From Stomatobaculum sp. F0698 (GTDB taxonomy: Bacteria > Bacillota > Clostridia > Lachnospirales > Lachnospiraceae): a DNA stretch of 64,000 nucleotides. Position 1 is the stretch's first letter. Every line of letters begins with the position of its first letter. The stretch is taken from NCBI RefSeq assembly GCF_030644385.1, contig NZ_CP130060.1:1364001-1428000 (forward strand). The letters run 5' to 3'. The notes beneath the pieces were generated by a model. The model was not told where the DNA came from, ran no database searches, and saw only the letters and a program-made list of their open reading frames with translations. The position numbers were made by a program, and so were the translations under genes. This document shows positions 26,994 to 38,328 of this stretch, in pieces.

Positions 26994-29900
26994 TCAGTTG
27001 TTCTTTACTTTCTTCTGCTTGCCGTTATTACTCTTGTCGTTCGATCTCTGCTCCTTCTTATTGTCTGAACGCTTCTGCTTCTTGTTGTTTTCGTTCTTTC
27101 TTCCGCTGTCCTCAGGGCGCTCCGGACGATTGTTCTCTTCAAACCCGCCGTTCTGCTCAAAGCCCTGCGGGCCGTTTCCACCAAAGCCACCGAAGCCCTG
27201 CGGACCGTTTCCGCCGAAGCCGCCGAAGCCCTGCGGGCCGTTGTTTCCGCCGAAGCCGCCGAAGCCCTGCGGGCCGTTGTTTCCGCCGAAGCCACCGAAG
27301 CCCTGCGGGCCGTTTCCGCCGAAGCCACCGAAGCCCTGCGGACCGTTTCCTCCGAAGCCACCGAAGCCCTGCGGACCGTTTCCGCCGTTCATATCATTCT
27401 CTCTTCCTCGGCCCTGCTGCGGTCTGCTTCCCTGCTGTCCGCGCTGACGTTTACTCTGCACGCGTCGGTTTCCGGACTTGCCGCCTCTTCGGCTGCCGTT
27501 CTCCGAGCGCTCCGGACGTTCGCCGCGCTCGCTTCTGTTTCCGCTCTGCTCCCCGGACTTGCCGCCCTTTCGGCTGCCGTTCTCCGGGCGTTCCGGACGT
27601 TCGCCGCGCTCGCTTCTGTTTCCGCTCTGCTCGCCGGACTTGCCGCCCTTTCGGCCGCCTTTCTCCGGGCGCTCACCGCGCTCGCCCTTACTTCCGCTCT
27701 GCTCCCCGGACTTGCCGCCCTTTCGGCTGCCGTTCTCCGGGCGCTCCGGGCGCTCGCCGCGCTCGCTCTTATTTCCGCCCTGCTCCCCGGACTTGCCACC
27801 CTTTCGGCCGCCGTTATCCGGGCGCTCACCGCGCTCACCGCGCTCGCTCTTACTTCCGCTCTGCTCCCCGGACTTGCCACCCCTGCGGCTGCCGTTCTCC
27901 GGGCGCTCCGGGCGCTCGCCCTTACTTCCGCTCTGCTCGCCCGACTTGCCGCCCCTGCGGCTGCCGTTCTCCGGGCGCTCCGGGCGCTCGCTTCTGTTTC
28001 CGCTCTGCTCCCCGGACTTGCCGCCCCTGCGGCTACCGTTCTCCGGACGCTCACCGCGCTCGCTCTTACTTCCGTTCTGCTCGCCCGACTTGCCGCCCTT
28101 TCGGCTGCCGTTCTCCGGGCGTTCCGGACGCTCACCGCGCTCGCTTCTGTTTCCGCTCTGCTCCCCGGACTTGCCGCCCTTTCGGCTGCCGTTCTCCGGG
28201 CGCCTTCTCTCACCGTTTCCTTCCTGCGAGCTATCACTTTCCTTTAAATCATTCTTCAGTTCTCCGTCTCTGTCTTCTTCGGAGCCACTGTTCCGCATCC
28301 TGCCGGACGGGCGCTTTCTCTCGCTTCTTTCGCCACGCGAACTATCCTGCGTTGTATCGCTGCTTTTCGCATTTTCACTCTCGCTTCCGGCTGCCGGCTG
28401 AACCTTTCCCGCTTCGCCCTGTGCCGCTGTTTCTCCGCCCTCTTCCGCCGCTGATGCGCGCTCACTGTTCTGGCTCGTACCTACCGTCCCATTCTCCGGA
28501 AGGAGTAGACTCGTATTCGTGTGTTCCGCAGGAACAGCGAGCGTCTCATCGCGATTCCCTTCCGGCGGCGTTTGACGCTTCCGCTCCGGCTTCTCACTCG
28601 GATTCGAATTCTCCTCCTGTCCGCCGAATGCTTCGTTCATGCCACCGTTTTCCGGACGCTCCGGACGATCTCCGCGCTGAAAACCGCCGTTCTCTTTATT
28701 TTCGCCGCCCTTACCCGGGCGCTCCGGACGATCTCCGCGCTCAAAACCGCCGTTCTCTTTATTTTCGCCGCCCTTACCCGGGCGCTCCGGACGATCTCCG
28801 CGCTCAAAACCGCCGTTCTCTCCGTTTTCGCTGCCCTTACCGGGGCGCTCCGGACGATTGCCGCGTTCAAAGCCGCCGTTCTCTTTATTTTCGCCGCCCT
28901 TACCCGGGCGCTCCGGACGATCTCCGCGCTCAAAACCGCCGTTTTCTCCGTTTTCGCTGCCCTTACCCGGGCGCTCCGGACGCTCGCCGCGCTGAGAACC
29001 GCTGTTCTCTCCGTTTTCGCTGCCCTTACCCGGGCGATCCGGGCGCTCGCCGCGTTCAAAGCCGCCGTTCATGCCGCCCTGCGGGCCGTTCCCGCCCTGG
29101 TTTTCGCCGATGTTGTTTACGGTATCGCTGATGCTCACCGTTTCGCTCTGCTCACCGACGGTCACGGTATAGTTCTCTCCGCTCTTTAAATCCGCCGCGC
29201 TGAAGAGTACGGTATTAAACGCCTGCGTGGTGCCGCTGTTCTCGTAAATGACATTTCCCTTAGAATCCGCAACGACAACCTTGGTTCCCGCGGCCTGCGT
29301 CTCCGAGAGATAATAGACAATGCTGTTCTGGGTAGAACCGCTGTCATTTAAGCTCTGGAACATACCGCTGTCGCCGCTCACAAAGACCGTGCCGCCGCTG
29401 ATCACGCCCTTGCCGTCATAATCAATCGGTGCGTTCCCGCCGTCCGAGGGGCCGTCTACCACAACCGTTCCGCAGCTGATGATGAGGTCGCCGTTCGAAT
29501 CAATACCGTCACCACTCGCTTTGACCGTGAGTACGCCGCCGCTGATGCGAATTTCCGCACCTTCGGTCGCCTGACCCGGCGCTTTGTCCGAGCCGGAGCC
29601 GTCCGATGCATTGAGGCCGTCATCGCTCGCATTCACCGTGATATCTCCACCCTGAATGTCCACGACCAGGCCCTCCAGGCCTTCCTCCGACTCAAGTACC
29701 GTTACCTTACCGTCCAGTATGGTCAGAGTCTCATCTGCGTGGATAGCATCATCGCCTGCCTTCAGATTGATGGTACCGCCCTGCACCGTGACATTGGTCT
29801 TACTGTGAATCGCATCTTCGGCAGTGCCCGTCACATCCAGGGTGCCGTTCCCGGAAATCGTAAGATCCGACTTTGTGTAGATGGCCGCCTTATTTTCCTC

Positions 29901-30335
29901 CGCACTGCTCCGGAGATCCGTGACCGCATTCTCGCTGCCGTCCTTCAGTACCAGAGTAATCGAGCTGCCGCTCTCAAACAGCAGCGGTGCATCGGTCGAG
30001 TTGCTGATCTTGAAGCCGTCGAAAACCAAGGTGATCTCCGCGCCTTCCTCAGCATCCACCAGGAGCTGACCTTCCTCAAGCGTTCCGCTCAGCAGATAGG
30101 TTCCGGCTTTCCGGATGGTCACCTTTCCGTTTTCCGCAACCGCACCGTCGCCTGTTACAACAATGCTGTCACCGCTCGCCGCAATCTGCGTTGCACCCTC
30201 GGTGTTCGTAAGCGTTGACTCTGTTGCCGCCTTCGCATTTTTCTTGGTCGCCGCGTCTGCGTAGCTCTTGTAAGCCCCTATGGTCAGAGCCAAAGAGAGG
30301 GTTGCCGCCGCCAGTGCAACATGTTTCTTCTTCAT
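26994..30335 (-). CDS. Exported beta-helix protein with long tandem-repeat tail
   Basis: 1113-residue secreted or surface protein. Residues 1-27 are a signal peptide (MKKKHVALAAATLSLALTIG, cut near SYADA). Residues about 45-330 form right-handed beta-helix rungs (IYTKSDLTISGNGTLDV, DAIHSKTNVTVQGGTINLKA, ISGGVLTVKASGDGIDSNGD). This resembles the 'carbohydrate-binding domain-containing' family related to Clostridium thermocellum Cthe_2159, an acidic-polysaccharide binder; that match is from memory. The rest is low complexity: 21-residue RGxRPERPGKG units, a Ser/Glu-rich stretch, 24/27-residue ENGSRKGGKSGEQ units, NGPQGFGGFGG units and a lysine/asparagine-rich end. No sortase LPXTG motif is visible; basic repeats could bind anionic wall polymers. 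Its promoter carries tandem 11-bp repeats. The repeats keep long antisense frames open, which I do not regard as genes. Confidence 0.85.
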   Translation of the reverse strand: MKKKHVALAAATLSLALTIGAYKSYADAATKKNAKAATESTLTNTEGATQIAASGDSIVVTGDGAVAENGKVTIRKAGTYLLSGTLEEGQLLVDAEEGAEITLVFDGFKISNSTDAPLLFESGSSITLVLKDGSENAVTDLRSSAEENKAAIYTKSDLTISGNGTLDVTGTAEDAIHSKTNVTVQGGTINLKAGDDAIHADETLTILDGKVTVLESEEGLEGLVVDIQGGDITVNASDDGLNASDGSGSDKAPGQATEGAEIRISGGVLTVKASGDGIDSNGDLIISCGTVVVDGPSDGGNAPIDYDGKGVISGGTVFVSGDSGMFQSLNDSGSTQNSIVYYLSETQAAGTKVVVADSKGNVIYENSGTTQAFNTVLFSAADLKSGENYTVTVGEQSETVSISDTVNNIGENQGGNGPQGGMNGGFERGERPDRPGKGSENGENSGSQRGERPERPGKGSENGENGGFERGDRPERPGKGGENKENGGFERGNRPERPGKGSENGENGGFERGDRPERPGKGGENKENGGFERGDRPERPGKGGENKENGGFQRGDRPERPENGGMNEAFGGQEENSNPSEKPERKRQTPPEGNRDETLAVPAEHTNTSLLLPENGTVGTSQNSERASAAEEGGETAAQGEAGKVQPAAGSESENAKSSDTTQDSSRGERSERKRPSGRMRNSGSEEDRDGELKNDLKESDSSQEGNGERRRPENGSRKGGKSGEQSGNRSERGERPERPENGSRKGGKSGEQNGSKSERGERPENGSRRGGKSGEQSGNRSERPERPENGSRRGGKSGEQSGSKGERPERPENGSRRGGKSGEQSGSKSERGERGERPDNGGRKGGKSGEQGGNKSERGERPERPENGSRKGGKSGEQSGSKGERGERPEKGGRKGGKSGEQSGNRSERGERPERPENGSRKGGKSGEQSGNRSERGERPERSENGSRRGGKSGNRRVQSKRQRGQQGSRPQQGRGRENDMNGGNGPQGFGGFGGNGPQGFGGFGGNGPQGFGGFGGNNGPQGFGGFGGNNGPQGFGGFGGNGPQGFGGFGGNGPQGFEQNGGFEENNRPERPEDSGRKNENNKKQKRSDNKKEQRSNDKSNNGKQKKVKNN
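27160..27390 (-). repeat. NGPQGFGGFGG tandem repeat array
   Basis: Seven near-identical 33-36 bp units inside the surface-protein gene, encoding NGPQGFGGFGG with an occasional extra Asn. The last unit decays to NGPQGFEQNGG. Third-base differences between units (for example ccgtttccgcc versus ccgttgtttccgcc) show that they are not all recent copies. Confidence 0.9.
27465..28198 (-). repeat. ENGSRKGGKSGEQ tandem repeat array
   Basis: Nine full units and a partial tenth within the surface-protein gene. Each unit reads ENGS(R)(K/R)GGKSGEQ(S/N/G)G(N/S)(R/K), then SERGERPERP or a shortened SERPERP/GERGERP. Unit length is 24 or 27 residues (72 or 81 bp), differing by an in-frame 9-bp block. Confidence 0.9.
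28641..29062 (-). repeat. RGDRPERPGKGGENKENGGFE tandem repeat array
   Basis: Six full 63-bp (21-residue) units and a partial seventh directly after the beta-helix domain. The core is RG(D/E/N)RPERPGKG, then alternating SENGENGG or GENKENGG. The alternation suggests an ancestral duplication of a two-unit block. Confidence 0.9.
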
Positions 30336-30393
30336 AAGATACTCCTTTCTGCTTCTAAGTAAGTCCGAAGCCTTTGCTTCGCTTGCTTGTTTG

Positions 30394-30440
30394 TTGATAC
30401 CGACACTTTACCAAGCAAAGCTGAAAGGAAGCTGAAAGGA
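30394..30440 (-). promoter_or_regulatory. Promoter of the repeat-protein gene with tandem 11-bp operator
   Basis: On the plus strand AGCTGAAAGGA occurs twice with no gap (30419-30429 and 30430-30440); read in the gene's direction it is TCCTTTCAGCT twice. A -10-like TATCAA (30394-30399) or TAAAGT (30405-30410) lies downstream without a good -35 box. Perfect tandem 11-bp repeats in place of a -35 box are the usual layout of an OmpR/PhoB-type response-regulator site. No regulator gene is nearby. Confidence 0.6.
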
Positions 30441-30469
30441 TCAAGCTTTTTCGTGAAGGAAATGTGAAT

Positions 30470-30502
30470 AAAAAAAGAGCCGCTCGCCGAAGCGGGCAGC
30501 TC
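30470..30502 (-). terminator. Rho-independent terminator after the phosphoribosyltransferase gene
   Basis: Minus-strand hairpin GAGCTGCCCGC-TTCG-GCGAGCGGCTC, with one mismatch and a UUCG tetraloop, followed by seven T. It lies 20 bases after the stop codon. Confidence 0.9.
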
Positions 30503-30521
30503 TCTCAATACAGAAGCAAAC

Positions 30522-31172
30522 TCAGTTTTCGCCGAGCGGTGCAAAGCCGTATGCATTCACCAGCGCATCCACCTTTTTCCCGTCACGGCAAAGCGGGCAT
30601 TCCCGGTAATCATAGGATGCATAGTCCGGGATATCCTTTTTCCCGAACACTGCGGAAATCGGAATATCGTGGTAGGTCTCAAAGGCACTGAAGATAGACG
30701 ATACACCCGCAAGGGTTCCGCCGTAGTACTGGATACACTCGAGCACCTTATCGAGCGTGCGTCCCGTCGTGATACTGGACATCAGCACCATGATGTTCTT
30801 GCCTGCAATCTCCGGGAGCAGGTTGTTGCGGAAGATGAGCTGGGAGTTCGAGTTGAATTCCGGATGCACCACATACATGGTCTTGTGCGCATTCGTCGAG
30901 AGGAAGCCCTCTTTGGTCAACTCATCCGCGAGGTAGGCACCGATCACATCCGTTCCCTCCATGCAGACAATGGTATCTATCACCGTTCCGAAGAGATAGG
31001 TACCTGTCAAAAAGCGCGCTATTTCCTTTGCCTCACCGCTTCTTGTCTTCAAGGTCGTCACATCGATGTAATAGTTGATGTGTGCATGATTCGAGGCGAA
31101 ATGTCCTTTCCGAATCTTGAGAGGCGCATCACAACCGGCAGTGTAAATCTTTGTATAATTGATTTCTTGCAT
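30522..31172 (-). CDS. Orotate phosphoribosyltransferase-like protein
   Basis: A 216-residue type-I phosphoribosyltransferase-fold protein. The start at 31172 (MQEINYTKIYTAGC) has GGAGG seven bases ahead. A hood-like N-terminus (HFASNHAHINYYIDVTTLKT) precedes CMEGTDVIGAYLADELTK near 72-89. The PRPP-loop position reads MVLMSSITTGRTLDKVLECI near 130-149. There the usual acidic pair before the TTG is replaced by Ser-Ser, so PRPP binding may differ. Near the C-terminus ECPLC is a CxxC pair. Annotation as orotate phosphoribosyltransferase is common for such clostridial proteins, but the substrate is uncertain. It is monocistronic between its own promoter and terminator, with no pyrimidine genes alongside. 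Confidence 0.75.
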   Translation of the reverse strand: MQEINYTKIYTAGCDAPLKIRKGHFASNHAHINYYIDVTTLKTRSGEAKEIARFLTGTYLFGTVIDTIVCMEGTDVIGAYLADELTKEGFLSTNAHKTMYVVHPEFNSNSQLIFRNNLLPEIAGKNIMVLMSSITTGRTLDKVLECIQYYGGTLAGVSSIFSAFETYHDIPISAVFGKKDIPDYASYDYRECPLCRDGKKVDALVNAYGFAPLGEN

Positions 31173-31207
31173 AACGCTTCCTCCTTTTGACAAGTCTTTA
31201 TAGGATT

Positions 31208-31236
31208 ATTGTAAAAGAACTCGGAGATGAATGCAA
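31208..31236 (-). promoter_or_regulatory. Promoter of the phosphoribosyltransferase gene
   Basis: Minus-strand TTGCAT (31231-31236) and TACAAT (31208-31213) with a 17-base spacer. The -35 box lies just downstream of the T-run of the rRNA/tRNA operon terminator, so the two units are packed without spare DNA. Confidence 0.75.
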
Positions 31237-31237
31237 C

Positions 31238-31265
31238 AAAAAAACTCAGAGCCTCTGCTCTGAGT
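31238..31265 (-). terminator. Terminator of the rRNA/tRNA operon
   Basis: Minus-strand hairpin ACTCAGAGC-AGAG-GCTCTGAGT, a perfect 9-bp stem, followed by seven T (31238-31244). It lies 9 bases after the tRNA-Leu gene. Confidence 0.92.
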
Positions 31266-31273
31266 TACAATCC

Positions 31274-31359
31274 TGCCGGCGACCGGGGTCGAACCGGTAC
31301 GGTCATTCCTGACCACAGGATTTTAAGTCCTGGGCGTCTGCCTATTCCGCCACGCCGGC
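31274..31359 (-). tRNA. tRNA-Leu(TAA)
   Basis: 86-nt type-II tRNA with a long variable arm. Acceptor GCCGGCG pairs with CGCCGGC, discriminator A; anticodon loop ACTTAAAAT gives TAA. The 3' CCA is not encoded. It is the last gene of the rRNA operon. Confidence 0.95.
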
Positions 31360-31383
31360 AAATAGCATCAACGCCTGATGCAG

Positions 31384-31457
31384 CGACCCGAAACGGACTT
31401 GAACCGTCGACCTCCGCCGTGACAGGGCGGCGCTCTAACCAACTGAGCCATCGGGCC
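31384..31457 (-). tRNA. tRNA-Asp(GTC)
   Basis: 74-nt tRNA. Acceptor GGCCCGA pairs with TCGGGTC (one G-U), discriminator G; anticodon loop CTGTCAC gives GTC. The 3' CCA is not encoded. Confidence 0.95.
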
Positions 31458-31461
31458 AAAA

Positions 31462-31534
31462 CTCCTCGTGTTGGACTCGAACCAACGACACCGCGGTTAA
31501 CAGCCGCGTGCTCTACCGACTGAGCTAACAAGGA
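31462..31534 (-). tRNA. tRNA-Asn(GTT)
   Basis: 73-nt tRNA. Acceptor TCCTTGT pairs with ACGAGGA, discriminator G; anticodon loop CTGTTAA between CGCGG and CCGCG gives GTT. The 3' CCA is not encoded. Confidence 0.95.
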
Positions 31535-31547
31535 ATATACCATAGAG

Positions 31548-31621
31548 TGGAGCTTCGGGGACTCGAACCCGGGACCGATCGGTTATGAGCCGACTGCTCT
31601 AACCAGCTGAGCTAAAGCTCC
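31548..31621 (-). tRNA. tRNA with CAT anticodon (Met elongator or Ile2)
   Basis: 74-nt tRNA. Acceptor GGAGCTT pairs with AAGCTCC, discriminator A; the anticodon loop CTCATAA gives CAT. The GGCTCATAACC stem-loop resembles the Ile2 (lysidine-modified) type of Firmicutes as much as elongator Met. It is not the initiator type, which begins with a mismatched C. Identity needs tRNA-specific models. Confidence 0.85.
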
Positions 31622-31644
31622 AAGGAGAGTTCCGAAAACTCTAG

Positions 31645-31716
31645 TGACCCCAACGAGGTTCGAACTCGTGTTACCGCCGTGAAAGGGCGATGTCTTAACC
31701 GCTTGACCATGGGGCC
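31645..31716 (-). tRNA. tRNA-Glu(TTC)
   Basis: 72-nt tRNA. Acceptor GGCCCCA pairs with TGGGGTC (one G-U), discriminator A; anticodon loop CTTTCAC gives TTC. It is the first tRNA after 23S. Confidence 0.95.
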
Positions 31717-31723
31717 ATCTTTA

Positions 31724-31747
31724 CACCCTGAAAACCGCACACAGAAT
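31724..31747 (-). other. 3' half of the pre-23S processing stem
   Basis: 24 bases just after the 23S 3' end are complementary, allowing G-U pairs, to 34829-34852 just before the 23S 5' end. They would close the long helix cut by RNase III to release pre-23S rRNA. Confidence 0.75.
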
Positions 31748-31777
31748 TCTATCTATTCATCTCTTTTCCCAAACCCT

Positions 31778-34672
<2,895 letters not shown>

Positions 34673-34828
34673 TTACATGTTCTCTAGCGTAAGAACATGC
34701 GGGTTGGTCAACTCTGCTCTCACAGAGTTACGTATTATTTACATTATAGACATGACTTTCGTCACATCTATCGGATACGACTTTCGTCGTATCACCTCGG
34801 ATGTCTAGATATTCTTAATTGAATATTC

Positions 34829-34852
34829 ATTCTGTATGCGATTTTCAAGGTG
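34829..34852 (-). other. 5' half of the pre-23S processing stem
   Basis: Complementary to 31724-31747 (read on opposite sides of 23S), so the transcript can fold into a long helix around 23S. It lies directly downstream of tRNA-Ala. Confidence 0.75.
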
Positions 34853-34857
34853 CAAAA

Positions 34858-34930
34858 TGGAGATGGAGAGATTCGAACTCTTGACCCCCTGCTTGCAAGG
34901 CAGGTGCTCTCCCAACTGAGCTACACCCCC
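34858..34930 (-). tRNA. tRNA-Ala(TGC)
   Basis: 73-nt tRNA. Acceptor GGGGGTG pairs with CATCTCC (two G-U), discriminator A; anticodon loop CTTGCAA between CCTGC and GCAGG gives TGC. It lies between 5S and 23S in the operon; tRNA-Ala in the 16S-23S spacer is common, but usually without 5S. Confidence 0.95.
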
Positions 34931-34938
34931 ATAATAAT

Positions 34939-35053
34939 CCGGCGCCCGCCTATTCTCCCATGCCGTTACCAGCATAGTACCTTCGGCCGTCTTCCTCTTA
35001 ACCGTCGTGTTCGGGATGGGAACGGGTGTTTCAAGAAGACGTATCGACACCGG
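34939..35053 (-). rRNA. rrf: 5S ribosomal RNA, located between 16S and tRNA-Ala
   Basis: About 115 nt, ends pairing CCGGTG/CGCCGG. The conserved interior CACCCGTTCCCATCCCGAAC and the segment GAAGGTACTATGCTGG are present. It follows 16S by about 60 bases and precedes tRNA-Ala by 8 bases. No second 5S lies after 23S, so this is the only copy in the operon. Confidence 0.95.
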
Positions 35054-35062
35054 AAATCCGGT

Positions 35063-35100
35063 GAACCTTTGATCAAAAACCAGACAGCACAAACAACCCT
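35063..35100 (-). other. 3' half of the pre-16S processing stem
   Basis: 38 bases between 16S and 5S that are complementary to 36795-36834 in the 16S leader. In RNA the two would pair over about 35 positions, giving the RNase III helix that frames 16S. Confidence 0.78.
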
Positions 35101-35108
35101 TACTTCTT

Positions 35109-36645
<1,537 letters not shown>

Positions 36646-36794
36646 AAGTTTGTTCGTTCCGGTCAAAATAACGTTGGTCTTTCTCAGTTATTTTACCCGT
36701 TATTACTTGGTTTGGTTCTTTTTTGAAATTCTTTTGGAAGCTCACGAACACATTCGAAAAATGTCCGCAAGCCCTCTGTTTTCACAGAGATTTC

Positions 36795-36834
36795 AGGGTT
36801 GTTTGTACTGTCTGATCTTTGATTTTCAAGGTTC
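36795..36834 (-). other. 5' half of the pre-16S processing stem
   Basis: Complementary to 35063-35100 on the far side of 16S. It lies between tRNA-Ser(GGA) and 16S, so processing would also separate that tRNA from pre-16S. Confidence 0.78.
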
Positions 36835-36854
36835 TTTGCCGAACGAGTCGGCAG

Positions 36855-36943
36855 CGCAGAAGGAGGGATTTGAACCCTCGCGCCGCTATTAACGACCTAC
36901 TCCCTTTCCAGGGGAGCCCCTTCAACCACTTGGGTACTTCTGC
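36855..36943 (-). tRNA. tRNA-Ser(GGA) in the rRNA leader
   Basis: 89-nt type-II tRNA with a long variable arm. Acceptor GCAGAAG pairs with CTTCTGC, discriminator G; anticodon loop CTGGAAA between CTCCC and GGGAG gives GGA. It sits about 210 bases before 16S and about 80 bases after the inner promoter, so it is the first gene of the operon. Confidence 0.95.
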
Positions 36944-37021
36944 AAAAAAGTACTGTGCCTGAGCCGAAACTTTTATTCAGTTTGCTCGGCGACACTCCGT
37001 GCTGCTGATTACAGCTTAATC

Positions 37022-37050
37022 AGTATAAATACCTGCATTCAAAAAGTCAA
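37022..37050 (-). promoter_or_regulatory. Inner rRNA operon promoter P2
   Basis: Minus-strand TTGACT (37045-37050) and TATACT (37022-37027) with an exact 17-base spacer, A/T-rich upstream. A perfect 11-bp inverted repeat (TTCAAAAAGTC, 3-base spacer, GACTTTTTGAA; 37038-37062) covers the -35 box. Confidence 0.85.
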
Positions 37051-37062
37051 CGACTTTTTGAA
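37038..37062. repeat. Perfect inverted repeat over the P2 -35 box
   Basis: Arms TTCAAAAAGTC (37038-37048) and GACTTTTTGAA (37052-37062), spacer AAC. It could be a protein-binding operator or a chance by-product of an A/T-rich UP element. Confidence 0.7.
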
Positions 37063-37144
37063 AATCTTTTTTCGATCTTATTCTCGGGTTCGCACGCTCC
37101 GAAGACACTTCCCTCAAGAAGGCTCCGAAGGGTGGTGTTGAATC

Positions 37145-37174
37145 AGTATAACACAAAGCTCAGGTTCTTTCCAA
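37145..37174 (-). promoter_or_regulatory. Outer rRNA operon promoter P1
   Basis: Minus-strand TTGGAA (37169-37174) and TATACT (37145-37150), 18-base spacer. It shares the TTATACTGATT -10 context with P2. The IS30 element and its flanking repeat begin 10 bases upstream of the -35 box, so any native UP element has been displaced. Confidence 0.65.
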
Positions 37175-37184
37175 GCATAAATTT

Positions 37185-37200
37185 CAGAATCATTCGAGCG
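37185..37200 (+). repeat. Left 16-bp direct repeat flanking the IS30 element
   Basis: CAGAATCATTCGAGCG, identical to 38329-38344 on the other side of the element. It reads as a target-site duplication. Confidence 0.85.
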
Positions 37201-38328
37201 GATGATTGTAAGATGAACTAGGACAATAAAAAAGAGCCGATGACGAACTCGTGGTATGATGAAGCTACCACACACCAACACACCAGGAGGTTCGCCATGG
37301 CCCAGAACGAGTATACCACAAATAGAAAATATCGCCACCTGACACGCGAAAAGCGTGCACAGATTGAAGTGCTGCTGCAATTAAAGCTCCCCAAAAGTCG
37401 CATCGCGCGCGAAATCGGGATTGCAAGGTCAACTTTATATAATGAACTTGCCAGAGGTACTGTACAGCAGTTAGGACGGAATCTGGAGCCATACACTCGG
37501 TACTTTGGAGATTCGGGACAGCGTGTCTACGAACATCGAAGACGAAATAGTCATTGCCCCATGAAGCTGGTGAAAGCTAAGAAGTTCGTGTCTTTTGCAG
37601 TAAAGCAGATACTGACAAAGCATCTGGCACCTGATACGATTTGCGGTCTTGCCAAAGAAAAGGGCTGTTTCACCGAGCTGGTTTGCAGCAAGACACTTTA
37701 TAACTATATTGAGCGTGGATTGTTAAAAGCTCGAAATATCGATCTCGCGCTAAAGGTCAAACGTAAACAACACCGTAAGGGACATCCGCAGCATAAGCGG
37801 CTGTATGGCCTGAGTATTGAAGCTCGCCCCCAAGTAGTCAATCAGCGGGAGGAGTTTGGGCATTGGGAGATTGATACCGTGGTCGGTCGAAAGGAGTCAC
37901 AATCCGTTTTGTTGACACTGGATGAGCGAATCACAAGATTTCGACACATTATAAAGATACCCGGTAGAAGCACACAAGCGGTCGAGCAAGGTTTAAAAAC
38001 GCTCCGAGAGCTATACGGAGAACGATTCAGCCAAGTCTTTCGCTCCATCACAAGTGACAATGGCAGTGAATTTGCTTCACTGCCACAGTTGCTTTCCACG
38101 ATACCCATATACTATGCCCATCCTTACTCCGCCTACGAACGCGGACTGAATGAAAAGCAGAACTCATTGATTCGCCGGTTCTTACCAAAAGGGAGTTCTT
38201 TTGATGTAGTTACGGATGAGCAGATAAGAGAGATACAGAACTGGATCAATCAACTCCCTCGAAAATCCTTTCATTACAGTTCGCCGGAGGAATTATTTCA
38301 GACTGTCCTACTTGATCTTGCAATCTAG
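37201..38328 (+). mobile_element. IS30-family insertion sequence
   Basis: 1128-bp element bounded by imperfect inverted repeats. Positions 37204-37227 and the complement of 38302-38325 match at 20 of 24 bases (for example GATTG.AAGAT.AA.TAGGACA). One transposase gene fills it and its TAG stop forms the last 3 bp. Exact 16-bp direct repeats flank it. It lies just upstream of the rRNA promoters and looks lower in G+C than its surroundings. The open transposase and intact ends suggest it may be functional. Confidence 0.88.
37297..38328 (+). CDS. IS30-family transposase
   Basis: 343 residues from the ATG at 37297, which has AGGAGG six bases ahead; an upstream in-frame ATG at 37240 lacks such a site. 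The N-terminal helix-turn-helix is LPKSRIAREIGIARSTLYNE near 32-51, in the IS30 HTH_38-like region. The DDE integrase core has HWEIDTVVG near 191-199 (first Asp), SITSDNGSEF near 247-256 (second Asp) and ERGLNEKQNSLIRRFLPKG near 279-297 (Glu), the IS30 signature. It ends flush with the right end of the element. No frameshift or stop interrupts it. Confidence 0.95.
   Translation: MAQNEYTTNRKYRHLTREKRAQIEVLLQLKLPKSRIAREIGIARSTLYNELARGTVQQLGRNLEPYTRYFGDSGQRVYEHRRRNSHCPMKLVKAKKFVSFAVKQILTKHLAPDTICGLAKEKGCFTELVCSKTLYNYIERGLLKARNIDLALKVKRKQHRKGHPQHKRLYGLSIEARPQVVNQREEFGHWEIDTVVGRKESQSVLLTLDERITRFRHIIKIPGRSTQAVEQGLKTLRELYGERFSQVFRSITSDNGSEFASLPQLLSTIPIYYAHPYSAYERGLNEKQNSLIRRFLPKGSSFDVVTDEQIREIQNWINQLPRKSFHYSSPEELFQTVLLDLAI

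Noticed and set aside
27465..28198. Possible CRISPR array
   Set aside because: Units are in-frame coding repeats of 72/81 bp without unique spacers, inside a signal-peptide protein.
26951..29131. 726-codon plus-strand open frame antisense to the repeat protein
   Set aside because: It exists because the 3n-length repeats contain no stop in this frame. Its product is a monotonous Arg/Ser/Pro string with no start site or domain, while the minus-strand frame has a signal peptide and beta-helix.
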